Below, one piece after another: positions 1 to 11,677 of a stretch of 64,000 bases of DNA. Source of the stretch: Cerioporus squamosus (taxonomy: Eukaryota; Basidiomycota; Agaricomycetes; Polyporales; Polyporaceae); assembly GCA_022592435.1 (NCBI GenBank), contig JABYQS010000005.1, positions 372,001-436,000 of the forward strand, given 5' to 3'. The notes beneath the pieces were generated by a model. The model was not told where the DNA came from, searched no databases, and saw only the letters and a list, made by a program, of their open reading frames with translations. Positions within the stretch are counted from its first letter, which is position 1, and every line of letters starts with the position of its first letter. Made by a program: the position numbers and the translations under genes.

Positions 1-307
1 GATTTTCGATAATGGTGTAAGGAGTAAGCCAGTAGTGGACCAGCGTGGTAGGAATATTTTCCAAAGAATCGTAAGCTCGTAACGGGTCATGTGAGGGCAT
101 GAGCAGGCGTTCAGCGTTCAACGGGACAGCATGCGCGACAAGAGGAAGATAAAGGAAGGCGTGGATCATGGTAGGGTGCAACCCCGCATGCGTGTAGAAA
201 CAATAATAATGTACTTTCATGCACTGCAAGATGACGACCAAGATGAGAGAAAAACCGAGAGGACGAACATACGACAGATCGCGAGCATACGACAGTCCAG
301 AGCATAC
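1..307. other. 3' flank, no gene seen
   Basis: This is sequence beyond the stop codon of the decapping scaffold gene. I see no conserved coding segment on either strand; it probably holds that gene's 3' UTR and the edge of the next locus outside the window. Confidence 0.5.
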
Positions 308-3300
308 TTATATCGGCTTGCGGTTCAGGATCTCCTGGATGTCGCTGATGGCGCGCGTCGCCTCGATCGGCGGGCCCGGGAGGATAGCAAGTCGCTGCTT
401 GGTCGTGTTCAACATCTGCTGGACGTTGGGCATGACACGAGCGACGTAAGGGGAGATGAGGGGGTCCTAGAGAGACTGATGTAAGCTGCGTGTTCCGCAC
501 AATCGCCTGACGAACACGTACAGTGGTGTTGAGCGCAGTAGCTGCCCGCTGCAGCCACCACATGGAGAGTTTGAAAGACTCGTCGACCGGCGAGGTCTCT
601 CCGATGATAGTCGAAAGCTAACCATACTCGTCAGTAACAGTGATACGAACGAGCAGATTGTCGCGTACCCGATGCACCAGCGTCAGCATGACAGCTTGAG
701 AAAGCGGAGTGGGACCGTTCAAAGGCATGATGACCTCCGGGTTCGAGCGCGAGAGCAGCTCCCGGAGTTGTCGTACATCCTGAGAGCCCAGGACTGCGAG
801 ATACGCGTCGTCCCACTCTTCCTGCCCAGAGGCGGGAGGGGTGCCACGCGGCAGTGCCTGCTGCTGAGGAATGGGAGGGGGAGCGGTGGGGTGAGAGGCC
901 TGTGGCGCCGCGATATTCGGACCGAACCACGGGCCATGCATGGCAGGGAGTTGTTGCGGCTGGGGAGGAGGAGGCTGGAAAGAGGTGTGGGGTTGGTAGC
1001 CGGAGGGCTGGTTCAGAGGAGCCATGTTCGGCTGGCGCCCAAGCAGTTGCGACAATTGCTGAGACGGCACTAGGCCAGCGCTGGACGGGCCAGGGGAGCT
1101 GCGGTTCTGCATATGACTGAAGTTGGGCGGCGGAGGGTGACTCATGAGGTATTTAACTTGATCGGATAGCATGCGGACCGATTGTTCGAGGTCGCGAATG
1201 AGCGACTGTAAAGAGGTCAATGAAGGGTTTTAGGTGAGCACCTAGACGTGTTACATACCTCCTGTCCGCGAAGGGCGTCGTTCTGCCAAGTGAGAACCTC
1301 TTTCTTCAGGTTGAGGATCTCCGAGCGGATCTCACGGGAGAGTTCCTGATGCATGGCGGAGGAGGGTACCAAGTTCTTAGATATGGACTCCTTCACCTGC
1401 CTCTCAATGACGGGGGTAACGCTAGTCGCGAAGGCACGCGCGACCTGGTTCGCCATCTCAGGCCTGACAAGGACACGTTCGATCTCGTTTGGCAAGGCCT
1501 AGAACCACCATTATCGGTGAGCACAGGAGCAGACCGTAAGCAGAGTAGCACGCACCATCTTCATTGCGTCGGTGACGCCCTTCGCGATCTGGTTGCTGAG
1601 CGCCGCCTTGACCTCCTGCTTGGTGATGTTCTCAAGCGACGGCAGCACCGAGTTCTGGACCTCAGCCTTGACGGCCATCTCGACGACGCGTGTTGTGTTC
1701 TTCGTCAGCTCCGTAGAGATCAATTTCAAGATCTTCTCCTGGCGGACGAAGTCGGCAGCCTGCTCGCTCTGCCGGACCTCCTCGAGGCGTTGGTCTAGGG
1801 AATGATCAATCCTGCTGTCCACTGAAGTAGGAATGGCGTACAACGTACGCTGCTTATCGAGCTCCTTCGTGATGAGACGACCAAGACGAGTGTGGAGGCT
1901 CTCCTCGGACTTCTTGATCTCCTTGGTAAGCGCCACACTGATCTCAGCGCCGGAATCGACGTCGTTGGGCTTCCGGTTAGCGTTCTCTCGCTCGGAGTCC
2001 TTGTTGTCCTTCCAGCCGACGTTCTTGCCTTTCGCGTTCCTGCCCTTGGGCGGTTCTCGGCGACCGCCGTCCTGATTGGACGGCTCAGCCTCGACCTCCT
2101 CCGATGGCGGGGTCTTCGCTCTTGGGAGGGGGACGTTGAGCGGAGAGGGAACGGCAGGAGGTTGATTGTACTGATGAGCAGCGGGAACAGGCTGCTGCTG
2201 GCGCGGCGGCGGGAGCTGGGGTGCATGGTAGGACGGGAAGCGCGCCTGAGCACTGTTGAAAGCGGTATTGTACCACTCCTTCCTGATCAATACCTGGTCG
2301 ACACCAGTGGAATGCACAGAGAACGCGACCAAGGCAAGCTCGCCCGGGGGCACCTTCGCGGCGACGCACGCAGCGTGGGCCTCGTCACCGTGCGGGTCGG
2401 CATCAGCGGTCAAGATGACGAAGTGGATCGTCGGCTTTGGCCCGCTGAACTCGACGACCTGATCGAAGTACACTCCGCGACCGCCGTCCTCTCCGCCGGG
2501 AGAAGGAGCGCCGACATCGAAGTTCAGCTTGAACGCGATCATACTCTCGCGCCTGTTGTTGGCAATCCAGAGGGTCTGGATGCGCGAGTCGTAGTTCGCG
2601 TGGCCGAACATATGCGGGTCCTCCTGGTCGCCATGAACGAACTTGATCGTCGACAACACCTGACGGCCCATGACGGGCAAGAGCTGGAAAATCGTGCCGT
2701 TCTTGCGGCCGACAATGACACCGCCGTCAACGAAGGTGAGGGAAGACGGCCTCTCGTCGCCACGGATCTTGTGCGACCAGAAGGGCAGCTTGTCGCGGAT
2801 GTTCCACATCGTCAACGTCGAGTCTTCCGAGATAGTTGCAAGGGCCTGCCGGGGAACATCGTAGTCGAAGGCGACGATAGGCTGGAAGCATGCGTCAGTC
2901 TCTAACGATCCTCCAGACAAGATAGACACTCACCGAAGGAACGGAGAAGATCTGGCCCACTCGGTGCAGCTCGTTCTGAGATATGGGTTCGCCGCCGAAG
3001 ACGTGCGCGGCATCTGCGATGTTGAGGAGGTAGACATTGGTCTCGGACGCAACCGCGACAAGGTCGGGCTGCCGGGGATGCCACTTGACGGCATGGAGCG
3101 GTTCCATGTCGTTCTGAGGGTAGATGCAGAGCATCACCTGTCCGCTATTCCTTCACGGTTAGAAGCTAATCATCGATGGGAGCGCATACACTCACGCCAC
3201 GTCGTCTGTGATGACCTCCGGAAGCTCCCAGACCACGAAGCCACCGTCGGAGGTCACACCAGCCAGACGGTTGTTGGAGACGGACATGTCGCTCACCGCC

Positions 3301-5026
3301 GTTGTAGGGGGGAACAGCGGCGGCAGCGTGAGCAGAGTTCTATCGCCACTGGAACGGGAGATCACACGAACACGACCTGGATACGGCTGAGTCGGAATAT
3401 ATCTACTACAAGTGTTGCGGGATACGTACCCTTGGTCATCGCGTACGCAACCCACTGCGTGGCTCCAATAGTCGTTCCAGGCAAGAACGTCGAGTCGACC
3501 TTGACAAGTGCGATGGCCGTAGACTTCACGGCGTCCTGCGAAGCCTGGATCTCGTCCAGAGGCTGAGATACGTCGAAGATGATGGTCTGGCTTTGCACAC
3601 TGCTAGTCGTGTATGTCAGTTAGGCAAACGAACGGCGGCGATATGGAAAGCACGCACGTTGGACTCGCATTCTTGCCCTTCGGACCGTTGCGCTTCCCGT
3701 CGTAACTGCCACGCTGAGGAAGAGGAGAACTCTCCTTCTCGCGCTGGTAGTTGTTGGCGAAGGGCCCTTGCGGTGCACCAGGCGGTCCGATAGGAGAGTC
3801 CGCGGCGCGTCGCTGCTGGCGCGTAGGCTGGCTCGCCTGCTTGGGCGGAGAAGCGCGCGGGGATCCTGTCGGGTACACAGGCTGTGGCGGGAGCGGGCGA
3901 GAGCCTCTCGCTTGGACGGGCTCCTGCTGAGGATGTTCCTCCATTTGGTACGGCTCGTAAGGAGCGACAGGTGGCTGGGTCGGTTGCGGCTGGGGAGCCT
4001 GTCCCCGGGTGAGTTGGTCCATGAGGTTCTCGACGGACTTGCGCTTTGGGTCAACGGTCACAGGGTTCCAGGAAGAAGGTTCCTCTGAAGGTTGCGCGGG
4101 CGGAGGTGGCTTCCTCTTCGCGCCAGTGTTTGTGTTGTTAAGGGCATCAAATGGAGAGACGAAATCAAACATGGAACGGCGAGCAGGAGAGGGGGCGCGC
4201 TGTTGAGAGTCCTGTGGAGCGAGCGAACCAACGGAACCTTCGCGCTCGTGAGGGTAGACCTCAGGCGGAAGGCTATACTCGTCATGGTGCGGCTGCTCAG
4301 GGACAGGAGGATATGGCTGGGGGCCCAAGGGCGGAAGCGACATGGGTGTTTGCTGAGCCTCGGATGGAGCGAAGCTGGGTGCGCTAGATAATGTACTAAA
4401 TATCAGAACACGATGTGCATCGATGCTGCGGTAAGAAAGGCATAATGCCTTTGCAGGGTACGCGCATGCATCCACAAAGACGACACTCACCCAGACATCA
4501 ACTGCTCCAACAACAGCTTTCCCTGCGACTCACTGGTCGTCATCCCAGGTCTCGGAGCGGACCCCGGAGGCGTGGGGACCTGCTGGGGCTGCACGGGACC
4601 GACAGGAGGAATGGGTTGAGGGTTCGAAGATGGGGACGCGACGGCGCCGAGAAGAGAAAGGAGAGCGTTTTGCCGCTCCGAAGCCTGGTTGCTGGGACCA
4701 GAGACGTTGGAAGAAATAGAGCCAGCGTGCCCGGACGCTGGAGTCGCGGGTCCTGAGTGCGGTTGCTCCTGAGGACCTTGATAGATACTTGGGCCCGTAA
4801 TGCTCGGCTGCGGGCTTGCATGAGAGACAGAGGGGGCGTTCAGACCGTGGAAGAGGGAGTCGAGTTGAGACTGGGCCGTGCTTGGGGCAGGCTCGCGTTG
4901 TGCGGGGACTGGAGAGACATGAGGCTCGTTGGACTGGGCGGGGAGGACCTGGCTGAATCCGTGAGCGGGAGGCGGGGTGGAGGGCCCTCGCGAAAAGACG
5001 TTATCTCTGGGGGCGATGGGATCCAT
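308..5026 (-). CDS. Ge-1/EDC4-like mRNA-decapping scaffold (WD40 plus C-terminal helical domain)
   Basis: A multi-exon gene of roughly 1,390 codons after intron removal. The N-terminal third is disordered and rich in P, S and Q, and carries the short motif SMFDFVSPFDAL. It is followed by a WD40 region ('LKWHP'-type repeats such as AVKWHPRQPDLVAVASE and ALATISEDSTLTMWNIRDKL). A charged linker then leads to a long alpha-helical/coiled-coil segment (KEIKKSEESLHTRLGRLI) and a C-terminal helical domain ending EILNRKPI. This order is that of Ge-1/EDC4, the P-body scaffold that links Dcp2 to its activators and promotes cap removal from mRNA. I chose the ATG at 5024-5026 (MDPIAPRDN) because the disordered domain starts there; an in-frame ATG at 5230 would add 68 low-complexity residues and is the alternative. 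About ten short introns interrupt the gene. The family call is firm; the exact start is not. Confidence 0.88.
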
Positions 5027-5845
5027 TGGTTTGCCAGCGATCGCGGTGTCCTGTGGCCTGCTGCCCGGGAGAGGAGAGTGTGAAGGGGAGAGATAGAGGG
5101 AACGCGAAAGACGAGCGCGATCCTTGGGCAGTCTATACCACTCCCGTCCTCGAGGTAAACACGCGTCCTCGGCTAACTCCGTGCAAGCCCTTCCACCAAT
5201 CCCCACGGCCCGTCCTCTGCCCTCGCGCATTGTGGACCCATGCTCCGACTCCGAACTATCACCATCGTCTGATAGCGAGCTGCGCCGTGATACACACCAG
5301 ACACAAACACCGTGCTAGACAATAGCGTGGCCCCGGGCAGGCAAACACGACCCGCACATGTACAAACAATTCCGGGGTACATCTACCTCCACCAAAAATG
5401 CCGTTTTTATCGTCAAACATTCAGCCCTACAATCCTCGATTCCGCTCACGTCTTCAGTATGGATGCGTAGGGCAGACAAACGGTAGACTTGCACCCAATC
5501 GCTGAGTCGTTGTGGAGGGCCCAGCTTCCAAGTAACATCCACTACCCAGCTCATTCTGGCTGACTATAGCGAAGCATCTGGGATGCACACTAGGTAGAGT
5601 CAATCCGAGAACGGGGCGTTAAGAACATCGCATAGTGTGCTTTCAATCGCGGTGCCAACTGGGGCTAGGACGTCCGCACCGCGTCCCAAACTATTGTCGT
5701 TCGCTTTTAACCACACGTCACGGTCTCCTCTGTCTGACCAAATCATCAACAGCGCAGACTTCTAACCACGAGTCTCCTTCCGAGTCCAAACAGATTGTTT
5801 CCGTGGCAGTTGTATGTACAAATACATGGTGGTATATTGCTGGTA
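5027..5845. other. Intergenic: 5' region of the decapping gene and 3' region of a dioxygenase
   Basis: Head-to-tail spacer of about 0.8 kb holding the promoter of the decapping scaffold and the 3' flank of the first dioxygenase. No convincing exon, repeat or RNA gene is visible. Confidence 0.5.
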
Positions 5846-7300
5846 TCACGCCACGGCATTCTTCGCCGCCGCCTCCGCGTTCTTCTTGAAGGCCTCCTCG
5901 GACTGCTTCTGAGGGACCAGAACAATATCACGCTTCAACAGCTTGAAGGAGCTGCCCTTCGGGAAGCCACGCTTGCGCGCCTCGGCCTCATCGTTGACTT
6001 CCTCCAGTTTCTGGTGCGAGAACACAGTTAGATAGATTCTCCACATGCACGCACTTCCCGTCAAACTCACCATCACGAGGGACTTCTTGACGCCGAATAC
6101 CGCATCACTCTCCAAAAACTCATCGCCTTCCGGATACCACGCTGTAGTCAGTTTCCGGAAGCCAGGCGCCTCGATCATCATGTGCAGATGGTTCGGACGC
6201 ATGTTGTGCCTCCCAATCGCAGTCAGTAACTCCCCAACGGGGCCCTATAAAGCGTTGTCAATGTACCCGGCCGAAGTAGCGCAGCTCACAAAGACGCACG
6301 TCACCAGGAATTGGGTACGCGACTGGTACCACGGCGCGGTATCCAAACCAGCCATCCTTATCTGAACGCACACGTCCTCTGCAGTCCGGTTTCTCGCGCG
6401 TGGCATACTGGGTGTCATAGAAGCCTGTCAAGGACAAAAAATGAGCTTCAGTACGATACTTGAACAAGGAACCATGGGACCCATGAAACGGTGATTACTG
6501 AACGCGTCCAACACAGGCCCCACGAGCCACTTACCGTCGGCATCGGTCTCCCACGTCTCGATCACGGCGTTCGGTATCGGAGTCCCATCCGTGCTCAGGA
6601 CACGGCCCTCCACAAACATGGGCTCACCCTTGCCCTCGGACGCGATCGACTCCCCGTTCGCGACTGTGGCATGGTTCCTGGTGAGCCTGCAAATGGACAG
6701 AGTTCCGCACTGCGCACGCACCATCCGGGGCGTCTTCGGTGAAGAACGGCCCGAGGACGCTGCTCTCGGTCCCTCCCTGCACGGGAGGGTTGTTGATCGC
6801 GTCCACGAGCGCGGATGCACCCAAGACGTCCGAGAGCAAGATGAACTCTTGGCGGATATCTGTGCATTTCTTCCCGACACGCGTCAGGAACTGGATCGCG
6901 TCCATCCACTCCTCTGTGGTAAGACTAAAGAACATGTCCTCAGCATCGATACGGTCAGAGATCCGACCTAGGCTTGCCTAGTCTCATTGATGAACTGATG
7001 CAGGTGGGTGAGTAGGTTCTTCAGGAGGAATTGCTTGCGGCTGCGCAGAAAGACGTGCGGTGTAAGTTCGATTGCTCTTCCCGCGACGCGCTCGTACGAG
7101 CGACATACCTGTCCTTGGTAAGCTCTGCGAGCTTCAGCACGTTCGTGGTGATGACCTCGGGACTGTCAGGGTACTGGGTGTTCAAGGGCGATCAGAGTGA
7201 GATCTATCATCTCTGGGAGATTCGTACGACTCACTGGAAGCTCGAACGGCGGGGCAGCGATACCGTTGGAGACTGCTTTACCGTCGCCGTGTCCTTCCAT
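5846..7300 (-). CDS. Intradiol ring-cleavage dioxygenase, copy 1 (hydroxyquinol 1,2-dioxygenase type)
   Basis: Fe(III) intradiol dioxygenase, expected to split hydroxyquinol or catechol between the two hydroxyls in the cytosol, a step that feeds lignin-derived aromatics into the 3-oxoadipate route. An N-terminal helical dioxygenase domain (TTEEWMDAIQFLTRVGKK) is followed by the catalytic beta-sandwich. The four expected iron ligands can be placed: Tyr in GFYDTQY, Tyr in VAYPIPGD, and both His in RPNHLHMM. The stretch SDVLGASALVDAINNPP followed by GGTESSVLGPFF is typical of the hydroxyquinol branch. There are eight exons; the start at 7298-7300 precedes PPFELP and matches copy 2. The third intron (6925-6977) begins with GC, not GT, and is absent from copy 2. 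Exact substrate is inferred from family only. It lies in direct tandem with the gene at 8225-9591. Confidence 0.9.
6925..6977 (-). other. GC-AG intron in dioxygenase copy 1
   Basis: A 53-nt intron with donor AG|gcaagc and acceptor ttctttag. Removing it joins NET to SLTT, the sequence that copy 2 encodes without interruption. No GT donor nearby gives the right frame. Confidence 0.85.
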
Positions 7301-8224
7301 TGTAATCAAGCTCAAGGTTCAGAAGATCCTATGTCGTCCGGTGCGAGTAGAGAGGGGATAGAACGCGAGTGCTGCGTGCAAAGCGTCAGAACCAATCCCC
7401 AGCCTTATATCACGAAGTCCCTGAGCGCGATGGTCCGAATACCGCGTGCCGATGGAAATGGTGAGCAGCAAAGGACGGCGCAGGGGGCCGCGAGAAGCAG
7501 CGAGGCTGTCAGTCGGACTGGGGCACCCTGTAGACGAGATTCCCTGATATGGGCGGTCATGTGTGCCGTGGAAATGGCTTGACCCGAGCTGGACTGTTGC
7601 TGAGAATGGATGGCGCGAAGAGTTCACCTAAAGAGAGGACATCGAGACCACGAGGATCGTACGGGGAAGCGCGAGTTAATCAGCGGCGGCGGAGCTGCAG
7701 TCAGCAGCCTTCGTGCACAGGGATTGCCGAAATCGATGAGTAGCATCCTATGACCGACACGGCGAGTAGCGGGGACGTCGGAGAGTGAGCACAGCGGGGA
7801 TATTGACATACGCAGATATTGGTTGGCCTGGGTACCGGTGCAAGTCTTCTGTGATGCGCAGTCGACGTCGCCAGCTGGTGAGGTGGCGATAATCACATAG
7901 ACGAATCCCGGGAAGTATTCAAGAGTTGTGCCTGCGGGAGGGGCAATAACTGCCGAAGACTATCTGAGCGTCAGCCAGAGTGCCCAACGAATTTCGGAGT
8001 GAGAGTGCGAGCCATGGAGCAGAGGTTAGACAGTGACACCAGTGATGAGATCTTGAAAAGAACGCGACAGACTCGACGCGTCCGAAGTCGCGTATGGGCG
8101 CTAACGCGTCGGTGGCACCGTGGGTCGCCGACACTCCAGGCATTTCTAAGTCATCCAAACGACTTCACTATGCTTCGTACATTGGCCCCTACTACAGACT
8201 GAATCCTTCTCATTGATCGGAAGC
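7301..8224. other. Spacer between the tandem dioxygenases
   Basis: About 0.9 kb that must hold the promoter of copy 1 and the terminator of copy 2. Open frames here show no conserved sequence, and I see no regulatory motif I would defend. Confidence 0.5.
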
Positions 8225-9591
8225 TCACGCGCTCAGCGGCCTTAGCCTCGTTGGCGACCCCAATAGTTCGCTTTCCAAGGTCTTTTCCTCATTGCTTTCG
8301 GCATGCTTCTCCGGAACCAGGATGATGTCACGCTGCAACAGTTTGAACGAACTGCCCTTAGGGAAACCACGCTTGCGCGCCTCGGCCTCGTCATTCACTT
8401 CCTGTAGTTTCTACATTGGAGAAAGAGCGTCAGTGCCAAGAGACTGCACTGGTACAACCAATCATTGGCAACTTACAACCACGAGCGACCTCTTGACAGC
8501 GAACACTGCGTCGCTTTCCAGCCAGGTGTCACCCTCTGGGTAGAACATGGTGATGAGCTTCCTGAAGCCGGGTGCCTCGACGATCAGATGGATATGGTTA
8601 GGGCGCATGTTATGCCTCCCAGTCGCAAGGAGAAGCTGGCCGACGGGGCCCTGCAAACGGCGCGAGATCAGCGCCTTCCATTCGATAGTTCGCAGCGTGA
8701 CCTGGACCTACATCTCCAGGAATAGGGTACGCGACCGGCACGATGGCGCGAAACCCAAAGTAGCCGTCCTGATCCGTGCGGAGGCGTCCTCGAAGGTCTG
8801 CCTTCTCGCGGTTGACATACTGAGTGTCGTAGTAGCCTGTTGGAGAAGTCCAGGCTCGTCAGAAGATGGTTATTCATCGCTTGGAAGCATGCCACATACC
8901 CTCGGAATCGGTCTCCCAGCTTTCGATCGTACCGTTGGGAATCGGAGTGCCGTCCGTGCTTAGGACACGACCTTCAACGTGCATGTACTCGCCCTTTCCC
9001 TCAGACGCGATCGACTCGCCACGCTCAACTATACAATAGCCTCTGTGAGAAGTGGGATGTGGTACATATAGACTCGGAAACTCATTATCAGGGGCGTCGT
9101 CGGTGTGAAATGGTCCAATGATGGTGCTCTCGGTCCCGCCGTGCCCGGGAGGAAAGTTGATTGCGTCAACGAGTGCAGACACACCCAGCACGTCTGAGAG
9201 CAGCATAAACTCCTGTCGGATGTTGGTTGTAGTGTGCCCGACAGAAGTGAGGAATCTGATAGCCTTCATCCATTCGTCGGTGGTTAGGCTAGTCTCCTTA
9301 ACGAACGCGTGAAGATGGGTGATCAGGTTCTTGAGCAGGAATCTGTCGCGGCTGACGAAGATCATTTCACTGAGTGTTTGTTGATCCTTATCAAATCAGT
9401 GAGCTACAACTCACGCATTAGGAGCCATGTCCACAAGCTTCACCAGGTTGTCCGTGATGGCATCGGGATTGTCGGGATACTGCAAGGTGGTCAGTCGACT
9501 CGCTTGACCGAACCGGTCTCTGGCCTACCGAGAGTTCAAATGGTGGTTTGGGAACACCGTTGTAGAGCGCTCCGTGCACTTCATGGAACAT
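8225..9591 (-). CDS. Intradiol ring-cleavage dioxygenase, copy 2 (hydroxyquinol 1,2-dioxygenase type)
   Basis: Paralogue of the gene at 5846-7300, same strand and same domain order. Iron ligands are present (Tyr in GYYDTQYV, Tyr in VAYPIPGD, His pair in RPNHIHLI), so it should be catalytically competent. The start at 9589-9591 (MFHEVHG) aligns with copy 1; an in-frame ATG at 9669 is possible. It lacks the GC-AG intron of copy 1 but shares the others. The intron after DDAPD has an altered donor: the position used in copy 1 reads A|atgagt here, so splicing probably uses the downstream gtctat, adding a few residues (NEFP). The C-terminal tail (LGSPTRLRPLSA) differs from the Ala/Glu/Lys-rich tail of copy 1. 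The tandem arrangement suggests local duplication with later divergence. Confidence 0.87.
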
Positions 9592-10441
9592 CGCGTTCGC
9601 GGGAATTGCGTCCGTACTGGATTCCGGAGTTGCACTAGTACGTGGTGCACGCATGGCCATACGGTCCACTCCTCGCCTTTATACCTACAACACAGTCTCG
9701 GCATCCTATAACCGAGACCGAGCATGGCAGTAGAAGCTACATCTAGAGAGCGCACATCATGCGGTAGGCCCACATTTGAGGCACCAGAAGTCGTCGGGGT
9801 ATGGCGGGTAGACCAAGCTAGACAGAAACAGGTCGGCGTCGTGAGATGATCCAGTCAGCCAATTGAGTTTGAGTGTAGCACGAACAGTCTTGACAGTCTT
9901 CGCTTATGTACGATGTTCGCGTCAGTCTTCTCAACGAGTCAGCAGACAGTTAACACAACAAACCGAAGTGCCCAGAGCTCTTCCTCCGTGCTTCATGCCT
10001 GGAACCACACACGATACTACTCATCGCGACTCACGCCATGACTAGTAGCGAAAGGCACATCCCCTGGCAGATCAAAATAGGCCTCTAATCCCCAGATATA
10101 GGTCTTGTGTACTGAGGCACGAGCATTCGGTAGTAAACAGATTGAGTGAGGGACAATCAAGAGACTCGAAGGAGGACGTTGACACTCAGACGCGTCGCGC
10201 TCTCAACGCGTCCAGGCGTCAAAGCCACGTGTGCCGACGCGTCTTGCCGCGTTTCGTCGCTGCGCCGGAGTCCGCTTGGCGCCCATAGACATCGTCTCAG
10301 CAGCAGCAACACCGCCGAGAGCTTGCTGGCCCACTCTCATCCCGCCACCGCTTCCCGCTGCTGAACCGCCTGTCCGATCCTCCTCCTCCGTTTTACCTAT
10401 CTGTTTTCCTTATTTCAACGCAACGCACGCACAGTAACGAC
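9592..10441. other. Divergent promoter region, dioxygenase copy 2 / Sft2 gene
   Basis: An 850-nt gap between two divergent starts, so it should carry both promoters. No coding sequence is recognised. The 60 nt before the Sft2 start are pyrimidine-rich. Confidence 0.5.
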
Positions 10442-11325
10442 ATGGCAAGCTCCAAGGGCTGGTTCAACCTGGAAGCCGCGGGCGGCGTCATCCCGGACAC
10501 GCAGTTCTTCGAGGGCGACTCCGCGTTCAAGTTCCTCGGGCTTACGCGGACGCAGCGGTTGTACGGTTTCATTGGATGGTGCGTTGCGCTTTCGTCTCGG
10601 GGAGTTGGCGAGATGCAGCGCCACCGATATTGGTTTCTTGGAACGAGGGCTCACATGCACATGCTGCTCATCTGTGGCACAGTCTCGCTATAGGCTTCCT
10701 CTTGAGCTTGCTCGGGGGCATCTTCCTGTTCCTCGGCTCGCTGGTCAGCTTCGCATGTAAGTGTTCGCGGCACGTAAAGGTCGAAACCTGTCCTGAACTC
10801 CTGCGTAGTCCTGTATGGTCTCGGGACCATCATCTCGCTAATTGGAACCGGGTTCTTGATCGGGGTATGTATTGGCAAATGTTCCGGACAAGTATTCCTT
10901 CGCTGACGCCATGCCTCCTACCTGTAGTTCACAAAACAACTCAAAATGGTACGCCCTCATGTATCGTGCACGAAGACCATCAGGGATGCTCACGGAGCCT
11001 CGCATGCAGATGTTCAAACCCGTACGAGTGGTCGCCACCATCATATTCCTCGGTTCGATCGGTCTCATCTTCGTTGGCGCGTTCGTCATTCGCAGCAATG
11101 TGAGCCTGCCGCGTCCTCGTCACACTGCTGTGTACACATACTGACGCACTCGCACTCAGCTCCTATGCATCAGTGAGTTCGAGACCGCAATCACGCATCC
11201 TGACGTCCCTCATCTGCTGCACAGTCTTCGTGATCATCGAGTACATCGCGTACACATGGTACACGCTCTCCTACATCCCCTATGCACGCTCCGCAGTCCT
11301 GAGGGTCTTCGGTCTTTCGGGCTAA
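10442..11325 (+). CDS. SFT2: Sft2-type four-helix Golgi membrane traffic protein
   Basis: Seven exons splice to 492 nt, giving a 163-residue protein; the frame closes exactly. After a cytosolic N-terminus (FFEGDSAFKFLGLTRTQR) come four hydrophobic segments: GFLLSLLGGIFLFLGSLVSF, LYGLGTIISLIGTGFLIG, VVATIIFLGSIGLIFVGAFV and IIFVIIEYIAYTWYTLSYI. The FTKQLKMMFKPVR loop between helices 2 and 3 and the YARSAV tail are family signatures. Sft2 works in vesicle fusion with the late Golgi. Exons (first base to last): 10442-10578, 10683-10756, 10809-10864, 10928-10948, 11010-11099, 11160-11172, 11225-11325. Exons of only 21 nt and 13 nt are needed to make the conserved protein, and both have canonical flanks. 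Confidence 0.92.
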
Positions 11326-11677
11326 TGTATCAGCGCTTCTTGCTGTCTTGGTCACGGTTGCCTTGTCATGTCAGTGGACCCCTCCGGATGTACCCTTCTT
11401 ATACTCTACGAATGTGTAGGACTACGACGCACCTATTCAAACTATCACTGGCGTCGAGTCCGATGGGAAGCTCAGTCCAGCAGCGACAGCATCAGGGAAG
11501 ACCCCATCCGATCATTCATCCATATGGTGACAGACAACGTACAAGTACAGACTTGAGATGTGTACTGGTGATACAATTGCTTCCTTTCCGTTCCTTCACA
11601 GGTGGCTGCGTCTAGGTGTGCACCGCAAACATGTCAGATAGAAGGAAGACCGATCGATAGGGAACCACATACCGCGC
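11326..11677. other. Convergent 3' region, Sft2 / glyoxalase II
   Basis: Both flanking genes end here, so 3' UTRs and polyadenylation signals are expected. No gene is seen. Confidence 0.5.

Noticed and set aside
1892..2905. 337-codon open frame on the plus strand
   Set aside because: Exactly opposite the WD40 and linker region of the decapping scaffold, whose protein sequence is family-like; GC-rich codon use leaves the complement open.
5846..9591. A biosynthetic or degradation gene cluster around the dioxygenases
   Set aside because: The neighbours are an mRNA-decapping scaffold and a Golgi traffic protein; no maleylacetate reductase, hydroxylase or dedicated regulator lies beside the pair.
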